Below, in pieces: positions 24,144-34,090 of a stretch of 64,000 bases of DNA. The notes beneath the pieces are model-generated. The model was not told where the DNA came from. It worked only from the letters and a program-made list of their open reading frames with translations, and made no database searches. The position numbers and the translations under genes are program-made. Each line of letters starts with the position of its first letter. Positions within the stretch are counted from its first letter, which is position 1. The stretch covers positions 40,244,005 through 40,308,004 of the forward strand of contig OX246746.1 in NCBI GenBank assembly GCA_945910005.1, in the 5' to 3' direction. The stretch is from Isoperla grammatica (Eukaryota; Arthropoda; Insecta; Plecoptera; Perlodidae).

Positions 24144-25842
24144 AACTCGTCGGAAGACCAACAAGACTTGATTAAAAATAAACTTGTAAACTAGTCTTAA
24201 CAAACATTTATTGGAAACTGATATGCATAAAACATTTTTTACAAATGACTTTTGTGAACAAACATGTATATATAAATGTTTTTGTCTGACCTTGTAAACT
24301 CTCAGCTCTGACACTAGTATATTTTGTCGATACGACCCCGAGCCTTTGTGGTGGTAATGGTTTGGCAGACCTCCTTCATAGTGGACAAATGTAGGCAGCA
24401 ATCTTGTAGCTTGAATATCCAAACATATACTTCATCCTGTGCTCTGCTGTTTCCTTTTATATTCATGGATATGTTATATGTCTACCTACCGGTATTTTTC
24501 ATAATAATTCAATTAAATTGCACACTGGTTTCTATATTAGCAATTAGCTCTTTATATAAATGTATAGATGTAATTAATTATATTTCAACTCCATGAACCG
24601 ATATACACCCACCCTTCCTTGTGAGCCCACAAACCTCTTCTGATCTGATTTTGACAGAAAATATCAAATCATTTGTCATTTATAACCATAAAAATTTTGA
24701 CAATAATGAAATAATTATAAAAACCTTCTTAATCTGAGTTTAAATGTCATCAAAATTTCACAGCCCTTTAACCTTTTTGTTGTTTTCAAAGAAGGTAAAT
24801 AAAGTGGTTCTTTACAACGTGTGTTGGTGTGACGTAGAACGTGGCAGACGCCCACCCCTCGGACTTTCTAACAGTCGAGCTCAGTGAGGAATTCATTAAT
24901 CAATCTCCAAGTTTCGCCATTGTTCATCATTGTCGGCCATCCATACTCCCGTGATAAAAGAGACAATCGTGAAAAATCATCATACTTACTTTACTTCATT
25001 TCAGAAAGTGAAAAGCTTAACTTGCTAACTAAAATACCCACTTAATTTATTTCATGCAATTTTCAATTTCTTTATAAAACTGTAGTCAATTTCATTTAAA
25101 ATCTCGACTTTTGTTTGCATGTCGTTACACACACTTTCGTTTCACACTTTCACCATTTGGGCTCGCCACGTTTACTACTTACTACACACGTGTTTGCGAC
25201 CACAGAAACACTTTGCGCTCTATTGTTATGAAACAATCATGGAATGGCAGGTTGAAGGGAACAGCTGAGCATCACTTGATCCAGGGGAGGTGCTACGCTG
25301 AAAGTCGTTCTTGTTGTCAGCTGGGCTGTGGGTCGTTTGCATTCCATGGGGCATTCATGTTACACAAGAGCAAAAATATGTTACATAATGCAATGGGCCT
25401 CAAAAGTTATTCATGTTACGTTCTTCTTGTAACTCGTGTTGCCAATGTAATAATTGTTTCAATTCAGATGCGTTGAGTCGTGTTGCCTCGATTTGCAGCA
25501 CAGCCAAAGTATGAGACGGTACAGTCCAAATATCATCATCATCTTCAGTTGGGACTTGAATTATGTTCATGACAAGTGCTGGTACCTGTTAACCAGGGAT
25601 TACTATATAAACAGTGGTCTTAACTGCATGTACCCATATCATATAACTTTTCTACTAACTACTTGGGTCAACCATTGAATATTTTAAGTCTTAGGAGTTA
25701 AACCAATACCTAGAGGGCAAAACATATATTTTAGAGCAAGTTTTGTTTTTAAATTAACGTATTTCGGTGTTATTGAGTAAAAGTTACGCCCATGTTTCAG
25801 TGCTTTTACTGATACATATTCCACTTAGTTTTCACGTCTAAC
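24144..25842. other. No gene recognised
   Basis: Unique AT-rich sequence. Several ORFs of 60-120 codons occur, but none has recognisable motifs. A short minus-strand peptide with a good Kozak context lies near 24930 but has no splice donor before its stop. Confidence 0.35.
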
Positions 25843-26840
25843 CAGGGCTCGAAATTCACGGCAGCCCGTGGCTGCCCAAAACACTCTCGGGCTCCCATTT
25901 TTGGGTATTTACGGAGTGCACATAAAATAATTTTTTTCGACGAAATTTAACAAAAATCACTTTTTTATGTCACCTGTTTCTGTATCTTTCCAATTATGTA
26001 AGGCGCATGCTTCAAATAGAACGTATTTATGTTTTAAATCAATTTAATTCTGTTGAATTTGCTAGAGCCTATGCCTAGACCTATGCACGCCATTTGCCAT
26101 TGTTCAAAACTGGGATGAAGAGAAATATCTCTGCAGCAAAATAAGTGCTTTGGTTCTTTGTTATCAGCAGGTGCACCAACTTAAACACAAGTTACTGTAT
26201 AATAATCACAGTATTTTCGATAAATTACCCCTTCTTCAAATTTGAAGAAGTGGTTATTATGATAAACGTAGTGGATATTCGTACGGGCAGCCCATTACAC
26301 TATGGCTGTGCAGTGACAGGTCTACCAACGTCGAATAGGTTAGGGGAGGGGTTTAACGGCACTGACTAAGGGGCGGTGACGCGATTTAAGGTTGGTACCA
26401 CTTTTTCCATGAAACAACATGGCAGCAGGGGTAATTTAAAGAAGGGGTTATTATTTTAAAATTAATTTATACCCAAAAAATAAATTACCCCTTCTTCAAG
26501 TTTGCGGGCGATAATCGGTTTCATTTCATACGTTGGCTACAGAATCAACGCAGAACAGCTGATTGTAGCATCCAGTAGTCTGTGTGCATGTTGCTAATGG
26601 TGAATAATGGCGTACATAGACACAGGCTCTAGCCAATTCAACATAATTAAATTGATTTAAAACATAAATATGTACTATTTTACGCATGCGCCTTACATAA
26701 TTGGAAAGATACAGTAACACTAACAGGTAACATAAAAAAGTTATTTTTGTAAAATTTCGTTGAAGAAAAATATTTTTTATTCACTCCGTAAATACCCATT
26801 TTTGTATCCCTGGCAACCAGAGGGGCTGCCTTAATTTCAC
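25843..26840. mobile_element. Foldback element with CAGGGCTCGAAATT end
   Basis: The left arm (about 25843-26095) is the inverted complement of about 26605-26840; for example ttatgtaaggcgcatgc on the left matches gcatgcgccttacataa on the right. The left end, CAGGGCTCGAAATT, is typical of some hAT MITEs; the right end is degenerate. A second pair of motifs, taccccttcttcaa, lies in the central part (about 26228 and 26486). Confidence 0.65.
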
Positions 26841-26980
26841 ATAAGCCTACATAGAATCAAATAGTTGATTTTTTCTAAAATCAAAGATTTCATGTATGCA
26901 TATTATATTTACAAATTAACACAGTTTTTTAATTTGTCAAATAAGTTTTCTTATAAGAGTGGAACTTGAGGCCATTGCGC

Positions 26981-27712
26981 CAGTGGCGGCTCGTGGAGTT
27001 TCAAATAGGTAGGGCAAGAATCAGTTAAAATTTAAAAAGGGTAGTTAATCGTCATTTAGACTTATATACAGAAGATAATAAATAAAAGCGTTTGCATGGA
27101 AAGCTGAAATTGTATTAACTACAGGACAAGCAGGACAACCGCAAATCCATTCGTATTTTATCTCATTCATTTTGTTTTGATGTAACACGGAATACTATCA
27201 CTGGCCATAATTATGTGACGAGGCTACACTAGTACACTACTGTAAGTCACTATACACTACTGTCACTACTACACTACAAGGTCAAAATCCACACAACATC
27301 ATGCACTGCACTAATGTAACAGAAAGACAACTACCTGTCAGAACAATCACTTGCTTGAATGAATTATTCGTGGTGCCATACAGGGGCACAGGACAACCGA
27401 GCCCGAACGTCAACGTAACATCTGCGTCCTTCACTCGCTCGTTCGCGAGAAAAATGAAAGTGCGCGTACGCCGTCAGTTCAGACTCATTATTTGCCCGAC
27501 AAAATGCAAGGCGCGTCACCTACAACGCACTCTGTCGCAGACTTCGGGCACCGCCTGGAGAAGTCGAGCAGAGCGCTCACCGCGCTTTTATTTGAATGTG
27601 CATATTGAAAATACTAACGTTTTCATTTTATGTAAATATACCACGTCCACAACTCGCAATTTAATGTAAGTGATTGTTGGCGGGCGGAGAGGTAGGGGCA
27701 CGAGGCACTCAC
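26981..27712 (+). mobile_element. TIR element, CAGTGGCGGCTCGTGG family, copy A
   Basis: It begins CAGTGGCGGCTCGTGG and is homologous over about 700 bp to 37808-38710 in reverse orientation. An ORF of about 120 codons (27301-27669) is kept in both copies but has no family resemblance and is probably fortuitous. The right end is cut by the CAGGGGTATCC element starting at 27713. Confidence 0.7.
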
Positions 27713-29722
27713 CAGGGGTATCCAAACATGGCAAAATAAGGAGCAATATTGATGTTAATTGACCAGTTTCCTTAACAGCGCAGCGGCGAGTTTTGGAAGC
27801 TCCCATATGACATAGATAACATTGAAGACATAGTTGAAAAACCACTTATCTCGCTCTAGCTATGAAAATAATTTTTTTAGCGGGAGACTAATTTGAAGTC
27901 GTTTATGGGAACTACAATTCTACGTATTTTGAAAGTATTACGAAAAATCTACATGCAGCGATGAGGGAGTTATTGATCGTAAATGATCTTCTTGCGTGTG
28001 GCTGCTGCGGGAATCTCGTCTCTAAGGCGTGACCTTCTGTCGTATGAGCAGGCTGGGCTGTCGCTGGTGCGCGTAAGGTCGACTAGCAAGATTTGAGTGA
28101 GATCCACATTTCAAACGAACAAGCCGCGCCAAGAAACCTTTGTACAAGTAAAAAATATGAAATTAGAACCTATCAACACGCTCATTGGACCTGACAGATC
28201 GGCGAAAGGTGAACATCACCAAGCAAGTGTATTTTTTTCTTGCGGTTGATTTCTTAATATGACAAACTGGTAATATAGCACTGAATTTAACATTCGGTCT
28301 CGATATGTTTGTCACTTATTTGTATAATTCATTTTTTAACAAATACTGTATACATACCAGACGTTTGTGAGAAGTTTAAAAATAATAAATAATTACACTT
28401 CATTTGTATATGATTTACAAATCCCGAACCTAATATTGCACATTCAAGTCAACTTGACGCGCCGATCTGTCAGATCCAATGAGCGTGTTGATAGGTCTAT
28501 TTTCATATTTCCTACTTGTACAACGGTTTCTTGGCGCGGCTTGTTCGTTTGAAATGTGGATCTCGCTAGTCGACCTTACACGCACTAGCGACGGCCCAGC
28601 CTGCTTATACGACAGAAGGTCACGCCTTAGAGGCGAGATTCCCGCAGCAGCCACACGCAAGAAGATCATTTGCGATCAATAATTCCCTCATCGCTGCATG
28701 TAGATTTTTCGTAATACTTTCAAAATACGTAGAATTGTAGTTCCTATAAACGACTTCAAATAAGTCTCCCGCTAAATAAATTATTTTCCTAGCTAGAGCG
28801 AGATAAGTGGGTTTTCGCCTATGCCTTCAATGTAATCTATGTCATATGCGAGCTTCCAAAACTCGCCGCAGCGCTGTTAATGAAACTGGCAGTGGCGTGC
28901 CGTGGTTATAGAACCTGGGGAAGCATTGGTTTTGCCGAAACAAGGACGGGGTCTGGGGAAAAGCCCCAGCCGCCGGAGGAACTTTTTTGCAGTTATTTTT
29001 TTTGTTTTTGTTTTGTCTTGAAAGTTCCGAGTACTAAACTGACGATTAAGAAGCTCCTCCAAAATGCAACCACAGTTGCGTGTTACTGCACTTACTGTTC
29101 CCGCCACTGCAGGCTGCAACACGTGCTGACACCCGTCTGCACTAGCCATGCGCTCTGAACGCAGCTCGCAAACAAGCGTCCACACCGAGGTAAAACTCGC
29201 ACCTCACCCACACGATCACACTTAGTTTTCTTGAAAAACTACATTTAGCTTAAATTCAGTGCTTTAAAGTTCACTAGTGTCCCTGTGGGTACTTTGGAAG
29301 ACGCACAGTAAACCCTCACACCAATGTCACTGTCACTTACCGCGATTTAAGGTCGAAACATATATTTTTACACCGATTTTTTGTAATCGTGCAAAGACGC
29401 ATGATTCATTTCAGCGTTCCGGAGCCTCGGTCAGTGTCGGAGATACTCGGCCGCGGTCGGGACTGAAGGGGTGCTGGCTTGTCGCCTGTCTGAGCTAGAC
29501 GCGCGTAAATTTAAACTGAACTGCCGCAAAGATGGCTAAATGGAAAATTAAATTTGAGAATACAAAGAATTCAAGACGTGGCGAATCGTATACGGGTGTT
29601 CTTTTATACATAGCACTCTGTAGCATTTTAGTAAGGGAAGCAGTGCTTCCCTGGCGTCTATGGAGTGCACGCCACTGGAAACTGGTCAATTGCTGGATAA
29701 TAAATTCACATTTTGGACGTAT
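27713..29722. mobile_element. Large foldback element with CAGGGGTATCCAAA end, interrupted by a hAT MITE
   Basis: Arms of about 440 bp (about 27768-28210 and 28450-28885) are inverted complements; for example the left arm has cttgcgtgtggctgctgcgg and the right arm ccgcagcagccacacgcaag. The left end CAGGGGTATCCAAA is hAT-like. The right end near 29722 (CATTTTGGACG) is a degenerate match. The hAT MITE at 28890-29677 sits in the right arm, and the arm sequence resumes after it (gaaactggtcaatt). Confidence 0.65.
28890..29677. mobile_element. hAT-type MITE, CAGTGGCGTGC family, nested
   Basis: A 788-bp element with ends CAGTGGCGTGCCGTGG / GTGCACGCCACTG and a perfect 8-bp TSD, gaaactgg (28882-28889 and 29678-29685). 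It contains the GC hairpin module (about 28948-28980). It is inserted into the right arm of the older foldback element. Confidence 0.9.
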
Positions 29723-29990
29723 GTAATCTGTAAAATTCAAAATACTTGCTTAAATACATTTTTCCATTTAAGGGATGCAGAAAACTTTTCATATACATTT
29801 TTGGGTTTACTTAGAGTAGATAATATATAGTTTGGTCAGCCTATGACCACCCATATTACCTTAATTGTTGAAGATGATGGAAGCGGGTTTGAGTATTTGA
29901 ATAAATTGTCTTCCGTTCTGATTTTTACTAAATAGACAATATGTTTTAAGTGGATGCACCCACCAGGGGTGTCAAAATGTGGCATCTCAA

Positions 29991-29993
<3 letters not shown>

Positions 29994-30031
<38 letters not shown>
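29994..30031. repeat. (TA)n microsatellite
   Basis: About 19 TA units to the left of the Penelope palindrome. Confidence 0.95.
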
Positions 30032-30034
<3 letters not shown>

Positions 30035-30186
30035 TGCATGATTAGAAGAGGCCTAAATGGCTAGGATAAGTTGGACTAGAAACACAAATTAACATGTTCT
30101 AGTGAGGGGAAAGGTACAGAAGGACGACAGCTTACCTTAAAACGTTAGGTAGGTCGCACATAGACACAAGTAGATGAGTAGACAAG

Positions 30187-30228
30187 TTGCTGATACGTTT
30201 CGACCTACTAGTGGTCTTTATCACTCAG
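30187..30228 (-). ncRNA. Degenerate hammerhead-like motif (mirror copy)
   Basis: Reverse complement of 31997-32038 in the left palindrome arm, downstream of the left GIY-YIG ORF. Confidence 0.4.
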
Positions 30229-30344
30229 CGTGAGTAGAGGTACTAAAATTATCTAAAGCTAGTATGATATATGTACAATGAAGGCGCTGTCGAGGGTGGG
30301 TGGTGGCAGGTGGAACTAGGTCTAGGGGAAACAGAACACACCTG

Positions 30345-31016
30345 CTACCTGTTGTTCAGGTTGGGTAGCTGGCGAGATTTGGTGATGTGTTGGTGGGCTA
30401 GTTCCCAGTTTCTTAGTTCCAACTGTCTGCACGTATCGGGAAGTGACTTTATGACTCTCGTTGTGAAGCAGTCTTTGAGAGACAAGCTATGTCCAACAGC
30501 ATGCTGGGCCACAGGTTTCTCAAGATCTTCCTGGTTCACACTTTGACGATGGCCAGTCATGCGAGTTCTCAGGTCGTTGGAGGTGAGGCCTACATATTCG
30601 GCCGGACACTGAGTACATTTTAGCTGGTATACCACGTTGGAGGTGAGGCAGGTGTTGTGGTGTTGAATGGGGTAGGTGATACCTGTGGCTTCAGCAGTGA
30701 ATGTTTTGGTGGGTGGGTGCATCGGGCAAGTTTTGCACCTAGAGCGGTTGCATGGGTAAGATCCCGCTGGAAGAGCTCTCGGTTTGGGGACCTGTGACTG
30801 CAGAGTAGGGTCCCGTTTTATCAAGGAGTCTCCGATGTTAGGTGGTCGTCTGAAGAAGACCCGTGGTATTTTGCTGGCTAGATTCTGAGTCTTGGCGGCA
30901 GCTTCGAGTATGGGTAGTCCACTCTTGATGATGCCGTTAAGTTTGTGCAATCCTGGTTGCCAGCGTGTGACCAAGGGGATGACACTGTCGGGTTTGGCTA
31001 TTTGGGTCTTCTGCAT
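30345..31016 (-). CDS. Penelope-like element, C-terminal GIY-YIG endonuclease part (left arm)
   Basis: A 223-residue ORF on the minus strand. It holds the last part of a Penelope-like polyprotein: a linker (FFRRPPNIGDSLIKRD), a Cys-rich segment CNRSRCKTCPMH (about residue 93) and a GIY-YIG nuclease domain with VVYQLKC..C and YVGLTSNDLRTRMTGHR (about residues 141-157). In intact elements the nuclease nicks target DNA for an upstream reverse transcriptase, which is absent here. The frame is open upstream of the first Met (ITDAFVARGYERD) up to the palindrome centre, so the protein is truncated rather than complete. Identical in sequence to the right-arm copy. Confidence 0.85.
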   Translation of the reverse strand: MQKTQIAKPDSVIPLVTRWQPGLHKLNGIIKSGLPILEAAAKTQNLASKIPRVFFRRPPNIGDSLIKRDPTLQSQVPKPRALPAGSYPCNRSRCKTCPMHPPTKTFTAEATGITYPIQHHNTCLTSNVVYQLKCTQCPAEYVGLTSNDLRTRMTGHRQSVNQEDLEKPVAQHAVGHSLSLKDCFTTRVIKSLPDTCRQLELRNWELAHQHITKSRQLPNLNNR

Positions 31017-31208
31017 TTGTGGCCTGGAGATCCGCTGTCGAACTAGGTCACGTTCATAACCACGAGCTACGAAGGCGTCGGTGATTCTATCACAGTAGTT
31101 CGCAAGCCCTTCGTCATCAGAGCAAACTACTGTGATAGAATCACCGACGCCTTCGTAGCTCGTGGTTATGAACGTGACCTAGTTCGACAGCGGATCTCCA
31201 GGCCACAA

Positions 31209-31880
31209 ATGCAGAAGACCCAAATAGCCAAACCCGACAGTGTCATCCCCTTGGTCACACGCTGGCAACCAGGATTGCACAAACTTAACGGCATCATCAA
31301 GAGTGGACTACCCATACTCGAAGCTGCCGCCAAGACTCAGAATCTAGCCAGCAAAATACCACGGGTCTTCTTCAGACGACCACCTAACATCGGAGACTCC
31401 TTGATAAAACGGGACCCTACTCTGCAGTCACAGGTCCCCAAACCGAGAGCTCTTCCAGCGGGATCTTACCCATGCAACCGCTCTAGGTGCAAAACTTGCC
31501 CGATGCACCCACCCACCAAAACATTCACTGCTGAAGCCACAGGTATCACCTACCCCATTCAACACCACAACACCTGCCTCACCTCCAACGTGGTATACCA
31601 GCTAAAATGTACTCAGTGTCCGGCCGAATATGTAGGCCTCACCTCCAACGACCTGAGAACTCGCATGACTGGCCATCGTCAAAGTGTGAACCAGGAAGAT
31701 CTTGAGAAACCTGTGGCCCAGCATGCTGTTGGACATAGCTTGTCTCTCAAAGACTGCTTCACAACGAGAGTCATAAAGTCACTTCCCGATACGTGCAGAC
31801 AGTTGGAACTAAGAAACTGGGAACTAGCCCACCAACACATCACCAAATCTCGCCAGCTACCCAACCTGAACAACAGGTAG
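31209..31880 (+). CDS. Penelope-like element, C-terminal GIY-YIG endonuclease part (right arm)
   Basis: The same 223-residue ORF as at 30345-31016, mirrored. Same Cys-rich segment and GIY-YIG domain; the RT domain is missing. The stop is followed by about 280 bp of untranslated sequence containing a hammerhead-like motif (31997-32038). Confidence 0.85.
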   Translation: MQKTQIAKPDSVIPLVTRWQPGLHKLNGIIKSGLPILEAAAKTQNLASKIPRVFFRRPPNIGDSLIKRDPTLQSQVPKPRALPAGSYPCNRSRCKTCPMHPPTKTFTAEATGITYPIQHHNTCLTSNVVYQLKCTQCPAEYVGLTSNDLRTRMTGHRQSVNQEDLEKPVAQHAVGHSLSLKDCFTTRVIKSLPDTCRQLELRNWELAHQHITKSRQLPNLNNR

Positions 31881-31996
31881 CAGGTGTGTTCTGTTTCCCC
31901 TAGACCTAGTTCCACCTGCCACCACCCACCCTCGACAGCGCCTTCATTGTACATATATCATACTAGCTTTAGATAATTTTAGTACCTCTACTCACG

Positions 31997-32038
31997 CTGA
32001 GTGATAAAGACCACTAGTAGGTCGAAACGTATCAGCAA
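31997..32038 (+). ncRNA. Degenerate hammerhead-like ribozyme motif of the Penelope element
   Basis: CTGAGTGATAA, then a GACC/GGTC stem with loop ACTAGTA, then CGAAAC. This is the order core-stem II-GAAA expected of the hammerhead ribozymes known in Penelope-like pseudo-LTRs. The first core box departs from CUGANGA at conserved positions, so self-cleavage is doubtful. The mirror copy is at 30187-30228 on the minus strand. Confidence 0.4.
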
Positions 32039-32156
32039 CTTGTCTACTCATCTACTTGTGTCTATGTGCGACCTACCTAACGTTTTAAGGTAAGCTGTCG
32101 TCCTTCTGTACCTTTCCCCTCACTAGAACATGTTAATTTGTGTTTCTAGTCCAACT

Positions 32157-32180
32157 TATATATATATATATATATATATA
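32157..32180. repeat. (TA)n microsatellite
   Basis: Twelve TA units at the right edge of the palindrome. Confidence 0.9.
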
Positions 32181-32216
32181 TCCTATAGTGTATACTTGGA
32201 GAGGCCAAAAGGCTGA

Positions 32217-32266
32217 GTTAATTGGAACTCAGAACATGTTTTATCTTGTTCTGAGTTCCAATTAAT
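32217..32266. other. Perfect 18-bp stem hairpin
   Basis: TAATTGGAACTCAGAACA and its exact complement are separated by about 10 nt. It lies just upstream of the second Penelope-like fragment and may belong to that element's terminal repeat. Confidence 0.7.
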
Positions 32267-32341
32267 TATAGACATATATATATATATGTTAGTACTTAGT
32301 ACGTAGGTTTTCACAGACAGTAAAGATATGATGCGCGTCAG

Positions 32342-32623
32342 GTGTACCGCGTATATGAGGTACCTTATATGTCCTGTGAGAAGACGTACGTGGGTCAAAC
32401 TAACCGCCGGATTTCTGTCCGCGTTCTAGAGCACAAACGAGCAGTGGAACGTAATGAGAAGTCTCCGTCACTTGCCCAACACGTTGCAGCTACGGGACAC
32501 GCTATTGACTTCTTGAATACAAGAACCCTGGCTAGAGAAGAACATCTTCGTACGCGGGTGATTCGAGAGGCGATAGAGATATACAAGGGCCTTACACACT
32601 TAACTGACGTGATGACGCACTAG
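32342..32623 (+). pseudogene. Second Penelope-like element, GIY-YIG endonuclease fragment
   Basis: A 93-codon ORF with YEVPYMSCEKTYVGQTNRR, a GIY-YIG core, then ISVRVLEHKRAVER and a conserved helical tail (LRTRVIREAIEIYK). This is a Penelope-like family different from the palindrome copies. It is truncated at the 5' side (no RT, no Cys-rich linker). The frame ends at 32623, but another frame downstream (32630-32710) reads like the usual Penelope tail. Confidence 0.75.
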
Positions 32624-33851
32624 TTTTGCCTGCAGCCTGGAGACCGGCCCTAGTCAACCATACAGTGGCGCCACGACAAACCCTCGACAATTCCACTTGC
32701 CAGCTTGCCACGAGTGAAAAAATGTTAATGGCGAGTGGCTCTCACTCGCACCATTAGCAAAACTTCAAATGTCCCGCCCGCTGTACCATGCGCCAGGCCT
32801 CCGCGCAGTTACAGATGTCCGCGAGCTCCCAACTTCCACCGAAATAATTTGTGTTGTGGGTGATCGGCCTTTGGTTATAATGTGAGGTTTACGGTGTTTG
32901 GGGGGGGGGGGGGGGGGGCGGAGGGGGTTGGTTCGGGGCAACACGAAGCTGTGGCGCCTGTGACCTTCATAGACCTGAACAAAGCCGACAGGCGACGAGG
33001 CTCTGGAACACGTGGGATGTAACTGTCGATAACATCTCCAGCATTGACGGAACAATGCCTAAGTATACGTCAAAACGAGTTCGTAATGAAAAATGACAAT
33101 ATGTACAATAATTCAAATTAGTGAAACACAAAACAACCGTTTACTTGTCTACGCGATCTTTTTTTCTGCCACTTACAAGGATGAATGAATAGAAAGAACT
33201 AAAAGGAAAACACAGCAGGTGGCTTGCCGTGGCTACAAAATATAGCGCTGTCTCAGTCCCTCTGTAGCTCAAAGACATTTGTGCGCTCTCTCACTGCTTC
33301 ACTCGCTGGCCAGTTCACCTAGCCCCGACTGCCGGCGACTAGTCTATGCAGGATCGAGGCGGTCTGAGGTTCCGTCGAGCTGTGATTGTGTAATTCCGCG
33401 TTTTAACTGTTGGAGGTTTAGCTGTAGGCCTAATTTGAATATCTTCAAATTGTAGTACATTTTTGTGATTTGATAGAGAGCGGCATTCTATTGATATTTT
33501 AAACCCCATAGTCCTTCTAAAAGCTTTACTACCCTGAATACTGTGACAACCCTTTTCTGCCTATCTAGCCACTTGCGAACACAATAGCAAACATGATGTT
33601 TTACAGCGCTTTCTGTTGAATACCCTCTACCAACTCACGAAGCAAACTTATGAAACACCATGAATAGGCAAGTGTTAGTTCGAATCACCGCTCGCTTCAC
33701 ACTCTCTGTAGTGCCTCTAAAATGCCATTTAAAAATCACCAGAAAATTTTTTCGCCTGTGGCGCTTTTTTGGGGGGGGGGGGGGGGGGCAACCCCCCCGC
33801 GGTTCGAAGGCGAGTGGCCAGTCAATGTAGGCGACTGCACCTAACCACGTA
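32624..33851. other. No gene; probable insertion in the Penelope tail with long poly-G tracts
   Basis: Contains a short hairpin (GGCGAGTG/CACTCGC, about 32731-32752) and two G runs of about 18-20 bases (32899-32918 and 33771-33788). Penelope-like tail sequence is seen on both sides, suggesting an insertion between, but I could not find clear insertion ends. Confidence 0.35.
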
Positions 33852-34064
33852 TTGTCGAGGGCTGGACCAGAGTCCGCAGAGACTGAGCAGGGTAGAGCAC
33901 CGACGCCGGAGATTAGCGCTTACGCCGGGCCAGTGACACGTAGCCGGGCTAGGGCGTCCGTGATTGGTACGACCAGCAGGAACGCGTATAACAACAGGCA
34001 CTTTGCTGGGCTTCTCAGTGGTACCCGATCGCTCGAGGAGGCATTCAACCCTGAAGATGGCTGA
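33852..34064 (+). pseudogene. Possible Penelope-like C-terminal tail
   Basis: A 70-codon ORF, Arg/Ala/Ser-rich (PVTRSRARASV), ending in FNPEDG just before a hammerhead-like motif. The layout fits the C-terminal tail running into the pseudo-LTR of a Penelope-like element. The sequence itself is not diagnostic. Its TGA overlaps the next ATG (tgatg). Confidence 0.35.
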
Positions 34065-34083
34065 TGGGATTCAGTCAAAACGT
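34051..34083 (+). ncRNA. Hammerhead-like ribozyme motif with altered GAAA box
   Basis: CTGAAGA matches the CUGANGA core exactly. It is followed by a stem, TGGCTG/CAGTCA, with an 8-nt loop, then AAAACG where GAAAC is expected. The G-to-A change hits the G12 catalytic position, so it is probably a ribozyme fossil. Position and form match Penelope-like pseudo-LTRs. Confidence 0.45.
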
Positions 34084-34090
34084 TGACCAT

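Larger units (their letters stand above)
30067..32158. mobile_element. Penelope-like element pair in a near-perfect 2.1-kb palindrome
   Basis: The left arm, 30067-31103, is the reverse complement of 31122-32158. Paired coordinates sum to 62225 throughout, so the arms contain no indels, and I saw no mismatch in the parts compared. The spacer is about 18 nt. Each arm holds one 5'-truncated Penelope-like copy, and the copies face away from each other (head to head). The outer ends are near TA microsatellites. Confidence 0.9.

Noticed and set aside
24900..24960. Minus-strand start MADNDEQWRNLE
   Set aside because: Good Kozak context, but the frame stops after 14 codons with no GT donor before it.
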